Source: JAPLXD01 sp041661585
GTDB lineage: Bacteria > Patescibacteriota > Minisyncoccia > Moranbacterales > UBA11712
DNA: 6,185 nucleotides
Assembly: GCA_041661585.1 (NCBI GenBank)
Contig: JBAZUC010000047.1
Coordinates: 1 to 6,185, forward strand
Direction of reading: 5' to 3'
Under the pieces are notes generated by a model, which saw only the letters and a program-made list of their open reading frames with translations, had not been told where the DNA came from and searched no databases. A program made the translations under genes and the position numbers. This document shows positions 1 to 4,702 of this stretch, one piece after another; position 1 is the stretch's first letter, and every line of letters starts with the position of its first letter.

Positions 1-92
1 TACTCCGCAAATTCGTTGACAGTCAAATTTGTGCAGCCGTTCGGATGAACAGAGCTGGCAATATTCCATCCACTGGGATAGTATAATATTTA
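1..92. other. Left-edge segment, possible 3' end of an upstream gene
   Basis: Two + strand frames are open from the edge. One reads YSANSLTVKFVQPFG and stops at 46-48 (TGA). The other reads through to a TAA at 84-86 that overlaps the -10 box of the next gene. Either could be the C-terminus of a gene mostly outside the window, but the stretch is too short to decide. The TGA ending the first frame would be the only TGA stop among the genes here, which argues mildly against it. A dyad, TTGAC-A-GTCAA (16-26), with outer arms CAAAT (8-12) and ATTTG (27-31), lies inside the segment. No terminator is visible. Confidence 0.2.
82..87 (+). promoter_or_regulatory. Candidate -10 box for the C39-like peptidase gene
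   Basis: A perfect TATAAT lies here. No convincing -35 box stands 16-18 bp upstream, where the bases read roughly CAATAT, and there is no TGn extension. Transcription from this box would begin near 94-95. That is at or just after the ATG at 93 and about 20 nt before the ATG at 114, so the box favours the second ATG as the real start. The message would have a very short leader without a Shine-Dalgarno motif. Confidence 0.45.
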
Positions 93-113
93 ATGAAACT
101 AGATCGACTCCCT

Positions 114-932
114 ATGAAAAAAACGATAAAGATATTGGTTTGGATCGCGGTCATTGCTGGTATAATCTCAATGGCGGAATTTTTCTTTTTTAAGAAAAAA
201 CCAGTTCAGCCGGCTCCGCAAACGCAAAACAGTGTTTCTGCTCAGCAACAAGTTGGTGAAACAAGCTCCGAGACTCCAGCTATAGCAGAAAATACGACTG
301 CGACAAGTCCTGATCCCGCTCCCACATCCGACACTACACCCGGCATAGCTCCGACCGAACCTCTTCCCGAAAAATTTCTTCTCCAGATGCCTTTCTATTC
401 CCAGGCGCCGTTTTCCAACTGGGACAAAGTGCACGAAGAAATGTGCGAGGAGGCTTCGGTGCTGAATGGCGGACTATATCTGCTAGGCGAAAAACCGTCC
501 AAAGACGCTTTTGAAAAAAAGTTGATGGATTTCAAAAAGCTCGAGGAGAAAGAACTGGGAGATTACGAAAGCAATACGATATCGGAAATCAAAAAAGTGA
601 TTGACATATATTTCGCCGGAAAGATAAATTCGAAAATAATTGCAAGTCCGACGATTGAAGATATCGAAAAAGAAATTGCCGCCGGAAATCCCGTGGTTGC
701 GCCGCTCGCCGGCCGCGATATTGGCAATCCCAATTTCACCCCGCCGGGTCCGGTCTATCATATGCTGGTCATCAAAGGATACGACGCGCAAAATTTCATC
801 ACCAATGACGTCGGCACGCGCAAAGGTGAATCTTATACTTATGCAAAAAACGTAATTATGAAAAATATACACGATTGGAATCCACAGGATATCCACTTGG
901 GAGCAAAAAAGGTGTTGGTATTATATAAATAG
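114..932 (+). CDS. Membrane-anchored C39-like cysteine peptidase
   Basis: The 272-residue protein starts with a basic N-terminus (MKKTIK) and one hydrophobic segment (about residues 7-26) closed by KKK. This predicts an N-in membrane anchor with the rest outside; there is no lipobox Cys. Residues 30-85 are a linker rich in Pro, Ser, Thr and Gln. From about residue 88 to the end it resembles the Peptidase_C39_2 family (papain-like fold). The visible candidates are Gln97 in PFYSQ (oxyanion hole), Cys111 in EMCEEAS (nucleophile), His216 in VYHMLVIKGYD, and Asp232 in FITNDVGTRKG. The substrate is unknown; cleavage of peptidoglycan cross-bridges or of exported peptides would fit the family and location. 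An in-frame ATG at 93 would add MKLDRLP. I prefer 114 because the TATAAT at 82-87 puts the transcript start at about 94 and because the signal anchor then begins cleanly. The stop is TAG. No terminator follows before the next gene. The family call is firm; the biological role is not. Confidence 0.85.
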   Translation: MKKTIKILVWIAVIAGIISMAEFFFFKKKPVQPAPQTQNSVSAQQQVGETSSETPAIAENTTATSPDPAPTSDTTPGIAPTEPLPEKFLLQMPFYSQAPFSNWDKVHEEMCEEASVLNGGLYLLGEKPSKDAFEKKLMDFKKLEEKELGDYESNTISEIKKVIDIYFAGKINSKIIASPTIEDIEKEIAAGNPVVAPLAGRDIGNPNFTPPGPVYHMLVIKGYDAQNFITNDVGTRKGESYTYAKNVIMKNIHDWNPQDIHLGAKKVLVLYK

Positions 933-976
933 ATTTTTAGGTACTGCTCCAGATCTTCAATGTTTAATGGCAAAAT

Positions 977-1042
977 GTTTGAAAATTTGGTCATTGAGTC
1001 ATTGAAAATTGTTTGAAAATTAGAAATTGAAAATTGAAAATT
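977..1042 (+). repeat. Degenerate tandem GAAAATT-type intergenic repeat
   Basis: The 188-bp spacer between the first two genes holds no credible gene but contains a cluster of short direct repeats. GTTTGAAAATT occurs perfectly at 977-987 and 1011-1021. TCATTGA occurs at 991-997 and 999-1005. From about 1024 the unit ATTGAAA repeats in tandem. Similar A/T-rich tails are, from memory, common in intergenic regions of Parcubacteria genomes; I cannot check this here. The function is unknown. It could be slippage-prone spacer DNA or a dispersed repeat family. No hairpin with a T-run is present, so it is not an intrinsic terminator. Confidence 0.6.
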
Positions 1043-1057
1043 CGGCGAAGAATTGTA

Positions 1058-1085
1058 TTTGCACAAAAATCTCTTTCCATATAAA
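1058..1085 (+). promoter_or_regulatory. Weak candidate promoter for the first glucosaminidase-like gene
   Basis: TTTGCA (1058-1063, four of six matches to TTGACA) is followed after 16 bp by TATAAA (1080-1085). Transcription would start around 1092, giving a leader of about 30 nt. An alternative -10, TATAAC at 1104-1109, would make the message almost leaderless but has no -35 match. The AT-rich background makes chance matches likely. Confidence 0.3.
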
Positions 1086-1120
1086 ATAATATGAGCTAAC
1101 TCCTATAACAAAAACGCCTA

Positions 1121-2137
1121 ATGTTCTGTTTCGTTGACTTTCGCAACCGGCCTCAATACAAATACACATTTCATTCCCGCGAGAAGGCCCGGGAATACCT
1201 TCGCAAAATACAAAACAATTCTCTTGGAGCAACGATCATCCACGCCGACGGACGGCGGGAATATTTTGCGTCGGGAGTTCCAGCCCATCTTCTGAAATCG
1301 CAAAGCAAATTTCGAATCAAGCGGGGCTGTCATGTGAAATACAATATCCGCCCACTGGCTGTCCTCGACGGAATCGCTCCGAAAGCAAGAGAAGAAAAAT
1401 CTTCAAGCATTTCCAACTGGAAAAGCCGTTTGTCTTCCCCTCTTTTCATGATCGGCAATTTGAAATTTTCCGCCTGCCTCCTGATTATCTCTCTCGCCGC
1501 TTTTTCTTTCGCGTATATCTTTCAGAAAAATCTCGGCCGGTCAGCCGCCTTTGAAGGACTGAAAAATTCAGGCGGGATTGTTTTGGGCGCGACAGACAGC
1601 CAAATTGACGACTCGAATATTCAACTCGCCGACGACAATAACTCCCTTCAGCTTGCCGACGAAGAGATCATCATGAACCTCATCGCGAGAATAGACGACG
1701 AAAAGCATATGGACTTCACGCAGGAAATCCTGCCCTATATCAAAGGCAAGCCGATGGAGGATATGGCGCCTTTCATCGCCAAACAGCCGCGCATCGTCGC
1801 CGCCTTCATTGTCGGCATTGCGATGAAAGAAAGCAAGTTCGGAGTCTATGCCCCGCACGACGCGAGCGGCAACGATTGCCACAACTATTGGGGATACCGC
1901 GGACCGGAAAACACGACCGCTTCCGGATATTCCTGCTTCACTTCTCCGGAACACGCGATCCAAGTTGTCGGGAAAAAAATCAACAAACTTGTCGCCGGAG
2001 GGATTTCAAACCCCGCCGAAATGATCAGCTGGAAATGCGGCTCAACCTGCGCCGGCCACGGGGCGGAAAACGTCCGCAAATGGATCGCCGACGTGGGCGT
2101 GAACTTCTATAAGTTGAATTCCAAACACAGTTCATAA
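1121..2137 (+). CDS. Membrane-anchored glucosaminidase/lysozyme-like protein, paralogue 1
   Basis: The 338-residue protein has three parts. Residues 1-110 are a basic, presumably cytoplasmic region that I do not recognise (FVDFRNRPQYKYTFHS, then a charged helix, then GATIIHADGRREYF). Residues 115-134 form one membrane segment. An acidic linker with a doubled QLADD/QLADE motif (168-182) leads to a C-terminal domain at about 222-335. That domain carries MKESKFG with candidate catalytic Glu237, then NYWG and CFTSPEHAI. This order matches the glucosaminidase/GH73-type lysozyme fold (ES-x-x-G, N-Y-W-G, F-x-S-x-E-x-A), suggesting cleavage of the peptidoglycan glycan strand outside the membrane. Cys253, Cys272, Cys306 and Cys310 are kept in the downstream paralogue and could form two disulfides. 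ATG 1121 is the first start after an in-frame TAA at 1106-1108; no Shine-Dalgarno motif precedes it. The stop is TAA, 23 bp before a terminator. The fold is likely; the enzyme activity is inferred. Confidence 0.8.
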   Translation: MFCFVDFRNRPQYKYTFHSREKAREYLRKIQNNSLGATIIHADGRREYFASGVPAHLLKSQSKFRIKRGCHVKYNIRPLAVLDGIAPKAREEKSSSISNWKSRLSSPLFMIGNLKFSACLLIISLAAFSFAYIFQKNLGRSAAFEGLKNSGGIVLGATDSQIDDSNIQLADDNNSLQLADEEIIMNLIARIDDEKHMDFTQEILPYIKGKPMEDMAPFIAKQPRIVAAFIVGIAMKESKFGVYAPHDASGNDCHNYWGYRGPENTTASGYSCFTSPEHAIQVVGKKINKLVAGGISNPAEMISWKCGSTCAGHGAENVRKWIADVGVNFYKLNSKHSS

Positions 2138-2160
2138 AAGATGTTTTAGCAACTTTTGAG

Positions 2161-2192
2161 ACCCTGCCGCTCGCGAGCAGCAGGGTTTTTTT
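2161..2192 (+). terminator. Intrinsic terminator after the first glucosaminidase-like gene
   Basis: ACCCTGC (2161-2167) pairs with GCAGGGT (2180-2186). Inside, after one C/A mismatch, GCT pairs with AGC around a CGCG loop. A run of seven T (2186-2192) follows, with the first T shared with the stem. It lies 23 bp past the stop codon and separates this gene from the promoter of the next one. Confidence 0.9.
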
Positions 2193-2210
2193 GATACGAA
2201 TTACCATTTT

Positions 2211-2224
2211 TGTCAAGCTTGACA
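2211..2224. promoter_or_regulatory. Perfect 14-bp palindrome over the -35 box (operator candidate)
   Basis: TGTCAAGCTTGACA is identical to its reverse complement, and its right half is the TTGACA -35 box of the promoter at 2219-2247. A dimeric regulator bound here would cover the -35 region. A second small dyad, GCAC-TT-GTGC (2249-2258), spans the predicted transcription start. No regulator gene is in the window. Confidence 0.4.
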
Positions 2225-2247
2225 GTATCCTTGGCATTTGCTAGGAT
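2219..2247 (+). promoter_or_regulatory. Strong sigma-70-type promoter for the second glucosaminidase-like gene
   Basis: A perfect TTGACA (2219-2224) and TAGGAT (2242-2247) are separated by 17 bp. A TGC directly before the -10 box (2239-2241) makes it an extended -10 promoter. The predicted start is around 2254. This is the best promoter match in the window and sits just after the previous gene's terminator. The next start codon is at 2393, so the leader would be about 140 nt, which is unusually long here. Confidence 0.75.
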
Positions 2248-2264
2248 AGCACTTGTGCAATGAC

Positions 2265-2293
2265 AAAGGGGTATATGTGATACGCCTTTTTTT
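2265..2293 (+). terminator. Terminator-like hairpin at the start of the leader (possible attenuator)
   Basis: AAAGGGGTAT (2265-2274) pairs with ATACGCCTTT (2280-2289), with one G/G mismatch and a 5-nt loop. Seven T follow (2287-2293). It begins about 10 nt after the predicted start of transcription, so a transcript ending here would be only about 40 nt long. It could be an attenuator for the downstream gene or the end of a tiny RNA. The AAA/TTT pairs also act as part of the U-tract, so the core stem is only 6 pairs plus the mismatch. Confidence 0.45.
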
Positions 2294-2296
2294 ATT

Positions 2297-2349
2297 GCCT
2301 GCCCCGTTGAATATGAAAGATTATTAAAACCGGGCTGCAGGCTATTTTT
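2297..2349 (+). other. Second leader hairpin with GC-rich stem and T-run
   Basis: GCCTGC (2297-2302) pairs with GCAGGC (2337-2342), and CCCG (2303-2306) pairs with CGGG (2331-2334). A CT bulge lies between the two helices on the 3' side and the loop is 24 nt, A-rich. TATTTTT follows at 2343-2349. It could be a weak terminator, an aptamer-like element or a protein-binding site. I do not recognise a known riboswitch class in it. Confidence 0.45.
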
Positions 2350-2364
2350 GGCTTATATAAGGTC

Positions 2365-2384
2365 AATTTAGCCCAAGCTAAATT
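2365..2384 (+). promoter_or_regulatory. Perfect hairpin 8 nt before the start codon
   Basis: AATTTAGC (2365-2372) pairs perfectly with GCTAAATT (2377-2384) around a CCAA loop. The ATG follows at 2393. The hairpin occupies the place where a ribosome-binding site would be expected, and no Shine-Dalgarno motif is visible, so it could affect ribosome entry. A TATATA at 2355-2360 just upstream could be a second -10 box but has no good -35. Confidence 0.45.
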
Positions 2385-2392
2385 TTCAAAAA

Positions 2393-3253
2393 ATGCTAAT
2401 GAGTAACTGGAGTAAATCCGTGATCTATGGAGGGATTTACCCGAAAACTCAATCGCAGACCACTTGCCTGCAATGCGACCGAAAAATCGCTTGCAAATAT
2501 CGAAAATTCACCGACCAGCTTGAGAAATATCAAAAAATAGCCCGAAAAAGCTGGGGGAAGACGAGAAATATACAACTTTCAATAAAAAAGAACCTAAAAA
2601 CCCATATCTCCGAGAAACAAGAGTTCTATTGGCCCGTTTTGGTCGCCATAACTCTCTTGCTTTTTGTGTTTGCCTCAAAAATCGCTTTCGCACAGGAGTC
2701 CGGCGCCCCGAATAACCTTCCGATCGAGAGCAATTCAAAATTGAATATCATAGGTTTTCAGAAGAAGGCCGTTCAGCTGAATGTGATTGCAGCCGAGAAA
2801 AAAGATGAGGACGGCAATAGCGAAAACGAAGATCTTAAGAACGACATTGCCGGCATCGTGAAAAATACTCCGATGGCCGCGATGATCGATTCGATTTCCG
2901 AAAAAGACCGCACCGTCGCCGCTTTCATCGTCGGCATTGCGATGAAAGAAAGCAAATTCGGAGTCTATTCTCCGAAAATGGGCGGGCGCGACTGCTACAA
3001 CTACTGGGGACTCAAAGCTGGTGGCAAAACCACCGCGGGCGGCTATACATGCTTTGGCTCGCCTGAAGATGCTGTGAAGGGTGTGAGCAAGACCGTTGAA
3101 AAAATGGTTGCCAAAGGCGTCAAGACTCCCGCTCAAGCCATTGGCTGGAAATGCGGATCATCTTGCGCCGGCCATGGAGCGGCCAACGTCCAGAAATGGA
3201 TCTCCGACGTGGCGATAAACTTCAATAAAATCAATTCGAAGAAAAATTCATAA
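2393..3253 (+). CDS. Membrane-anchored glucosaminidase/lysozyme-like protein, paralogue 2
   Basis: The 286-residue protein has a basic N-terminal region of about 78 residues with a three-cysteine cluster (Cys25-x2-Cys28-x5-Cys34) that might bind a metal. A hydrophobic segment (79-97) follows, ending in AFA-QE, which resembles a signal peptidase I site after residue 100. After an acidic linker, the C-terminal domain (about 172-283) aligns with that of the preceding gene: by hand about 71 of 112 positions are identical. It keeps MKESKFG (Glu186), NYWG, CFGSPEDA and WKCGSSCAGHG, with Cys201, Cys220, Cys254 and Cys258. The predicted role is an exported peptidoglycan glycan-strand hydrolase, by analogy with the glucosaminidase family. 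The N-terminal regions of the two paralogues are not alike. ATG 2393 is taken as the start; ATG 2399 is an equal alternative, and neither has a Shine-Dalgarno motif. The gene has its own promoter and a structured leader, and ends in TAA shortly before a bidirectional terminator. Fold likely, activity inferred. Confidence 0.8.
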   Translation: MLMSNWSKSVIYGGIYPKTQSQTTCLQCDRKIACKYRKFTDQLEKYQKIARKSWGKTRNIQLSIKKNLKTHISEKQEFYWPVLVAITLLLFVFASKIAFAQESGAPNNLPIESNSKLNIIGFQKKAVQLNVIAAEKKDEDGNSENEDLKNDIAGIVKNTPMAAMIDSISEKDRTVAAFIVGIAMKESKFGVYSPKMGGRDCYNYWGLKAGGKTTAGGYTCFGSPEDAVKGVSKTVEKMVAKGVKTPAQAIGWKCGSSCAGHGAANVQKWISDVAINFNKINSKKNS

Positions 3254-3266
3254 AAATAGTACCACA

Positions 3267-3294
3267 GAAAAACGACCCCCAAGGGTCGTTTTTC
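3267..3294. terminator. Bidirectional intrinsic terminator between converging genes
   Basis: GAAAAACGACCC (3267-3278) pairs perfectly with GGGTCGTTTTTC (3283-3294) around a CCAA loop, giving 12 base pairs. The T-run 3289-3293 ends transcripts from the + strand gene whose stop is at 3253. The A-run 3268-3272 becomes a U-run for transcripts of rpoD on the - strand. It sits between the two stop codons, as expected for a shared terminator. Confidence 0.92.
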
Positions 3295-3324
3295 TTTTGC
3301 TATATATTTTGCGTTATAAACGAT

Positions 3325-4644
3325 CTAATAATCCTTCAGCTTGTCGACCATTCCGCTTTCGCGAATCTTGTCGAGGGCTTTGGCTTCGATTTGGCGGATG
3401 CGCTCGCGCGTGACGCCGAACTCGTGCCCGACTTCTTCGAGAGTGTGAGTGACGCCGTCTTCGAGCCCGAAACGGATCTTTAAAATTTTCTGCTCGCGGG
3501 GAGTGAGATCTTTCAAAATATCAACAACATGGTCAGTAAGAAGTTTTCGCGCCGCGTTCTGGTGGGGCATCACCGCTTCCGTGTCTTCAATGAAGTCTCC
3601 AAGGATCGAGTCATCTTCACTGTCCCCGACCGGCGTTTCGATGGAAACAGTTTCTTGCGAAATTTTCATGATGTGGCGCACTTTTTCCACTTCAATTCCC
3701 ATTTCGGCCGCCACTTCTTCGGGAAGCGGATCGCGTCCGAGGTCCTGAACCAATCTTCGGGTCGCTTGGGTATATTTGTTGATCGTCTCAACCATATGCA
3801 CGGGAATGCGGATCGTCCGGGACTGGTCCGCGAGCGCCCGCGTGATTGCCTGGCGGATCCACCAGGTGGCATAGGTTGAAAACTTGTATCCTTTTCGATA
3901 GTCAAATTTCTCCACCGCCCGGAAGAGACCAATATTTCCCTCTTGAATGAGATCAAGAAGCGACAAATTCGCGCTTCGTCCAACATATTTCTTGGCAATC
4001 GAAACCACCAACCGCAAGTTCGCTTCGGTGAGTTTCTGCTTCGCCATCAAATCTTCTTTCTCAATCCTCTTAGCCAAACTCACCTCTTCTTCTCCCTTGA
4101 GAAGAGGCACCCGGCCGATCTCGCGAAGATACATCTGAACTGAGTCCGAAGAAACATCATCAAGGTCAAGCGGAATATCCATCGCGTCCGGCTTTTTCTC
4201 TCTTTTCTCAGCTTCCTTTTCGATTTCTGTCTTGATCACTTCATCCGAACTCACGATCTTCACGCCGGTCAGTTCCAATTTTTCATAAAGTCTTTCAAGT
4301 CCCGAAAGATCTTTTTCCACTTCCGGAATAACATGAAGAATTTCGTCTTCCGTCACAAAACCTCTTTGCTTTCCAATCGCCACCAGCTCATCGATCCGAT
4401 CCTTTTCTCTTTCCTCTGCCGCTTTTTTCTTCCCGGAAACTGGTGTTTGCTTTTTTCCAATCGAGATGGACTTTTTCTTGGCGACTTTTTTCCCTGCAAC
4501 TTTTTTCGGCTTTTTCAGAACCTTTTTTTTCACAGGTTTTTTTCGCGCAACCTTTTTCACAACCCGCTTCTTCGGCTTTTTAACAGCTTTTTTCTTAGTC
4601 GTCTTTTTCAGACTTTTTTTCTTGGTTAGCTTCTTTTTTGGCAT
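3325..4644 (-). CDS. rpoD: Housekeeping RNA polymerase sigma factor RpoD (sigma-70)
   Basis: The 439-residue protein directs RNA polymerase to -35/-10 promoters. Residues 1-59 are a Lys/Arg-rich tail (33 of 59 residues are K or R). About 82-135 resemble region 1.1. Region 1.2 begins at DSVQMYLREIGRVPLL (167-182). Region 2 runs through LRLVVSIAKKYVGR, DLIQEGNIGL and the -10-reading helix KGYKFSTYATWWIRQAI (251-267). Region 3 covers about 291-362. Region 4, about 366-430, ends in the -35-reading helix-turn-helix TLEEVGHEFGVTRERIRQIE (401-420). All core motifs are intact, and region 1.1 plus full regions 1.2-4 mark it as the primary sigma rather than an alternative one. The start ATG (complement 4642-4644) is followed at once by the Lys-rich tail; no Shine-Dalgarno motif precedes it. 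It lies 58 bp behind dnaG on the same strand, the usual order in the macromolecular-synthesis operon. The stop is TAG, and the terminator at 3267-3294 follows. Confidence 0.97.
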   Translation of the reverse strand: MPKKKLTKKKSLKKTTKKKAVKKPKKRVVKKVARKKPVKKKVLKKPKKVAGKKVAKKKSISIGKKQTPVSGKKKAAEEREKDRIDELVAIGKQRGFVTEDEILHVIPEVEKDLSGLERLYEKLELTGVKIVSSDEVIKTEIEKEAEKREKKPDAMDIPLDLDDVSSDSVQMYLREIGRVPLLKGEEEVSLAKRIEKEDLMAKQKLTEANLRLVVSIAKKYVGRSANLSLLDLIQEGNIGLFRAVEKFDYRKGYKFSTYATWWIRQAITRALADQSRTIRIPVHMVETINKYTQATRRLVQDLGRDPLPEEVAAEMGIEVEKVRHIMKISQETVSIETPVGDSEDDSILGDFIEDTEAVMPHQNAARKLLTDHVVDILKDLTPREQKILKIRFGLEDGVTHTLEEVGHEFGVTRERIRQIEAKALDKIRESGMVDKLKDY

Positions 4645-4654
4645 AATTGATGAA

Positions 4655-4660
4655 AATATA
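4655..4660 (-). promoter_or_regulatory. Weak candidate -10 box before rpoD
   Basis: The 58-bp dnaG-rpoD spacer is very AT-rich. Read on the - strand it contains TATATT, 10 nt before the ATG, with no good -35 box. A 12-bp palindrome TTTTTCGAAAAA lies at 4667-4678. A separate rpoD promoter is possible, but co-transcription with dnaG is at least as likely, and no terminator separates the two genes. Confidence 0.2.
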
Positions 4661-4702
4661 TCTTACTTTTTCGAAAAATAATTAACGATTTTTATTGGCA
4701 AA

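Noticed and set aside
16..87. TTGACA at 16-21 paired with TATAAT at 82-87 as one promoter
   Set aside because: The spacing is 60 bp, far beyond the 16-18 bp that sigma-70 polymerase uses.
1..92. Protein-like - strand reading (contains SSVHPNGCTNLTVNEFAE)
   Set aside because: A stop lies immediately upstream and only a late TTG could serve as start, so it is more likely the mirror of another reading frame.
159..166. Extended -10 match TGGTATAAT inside the C39-like gene
   Set aside because: It encodes part of the signal anchor, has no -35 partner at proper spacing, and an internal start would remove the membrane anchor.
977..1042. CRISPR-like array
   Set aside because: Repeat units are only 7-11 bp and irregularly spaced, without spacers of constant length or cas genes.
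1568..1963. 131-codon open frame on the - strand opposite paralogue 1
   Set aside because: It mirrors a real gene, its translation has no recognisable motif, and a similar mirror frame appears opposite paralogue 2, as expected from shared codon patterns.
2735..3136. 133-codon open frame on the - strand opposite paralogue 2
   Set aside because: Same reason: its translation partly matches that of the other mirror frame only because the sense strands are paralogous.
4333..4681. Phe-rich + strand frames opposite the rpoD N-terminus (hydrophobic, membrane-like)
   Set aside because: They are the complement of AAA/AAG lysine runs in the rpoD tail and only look like membrane segments.
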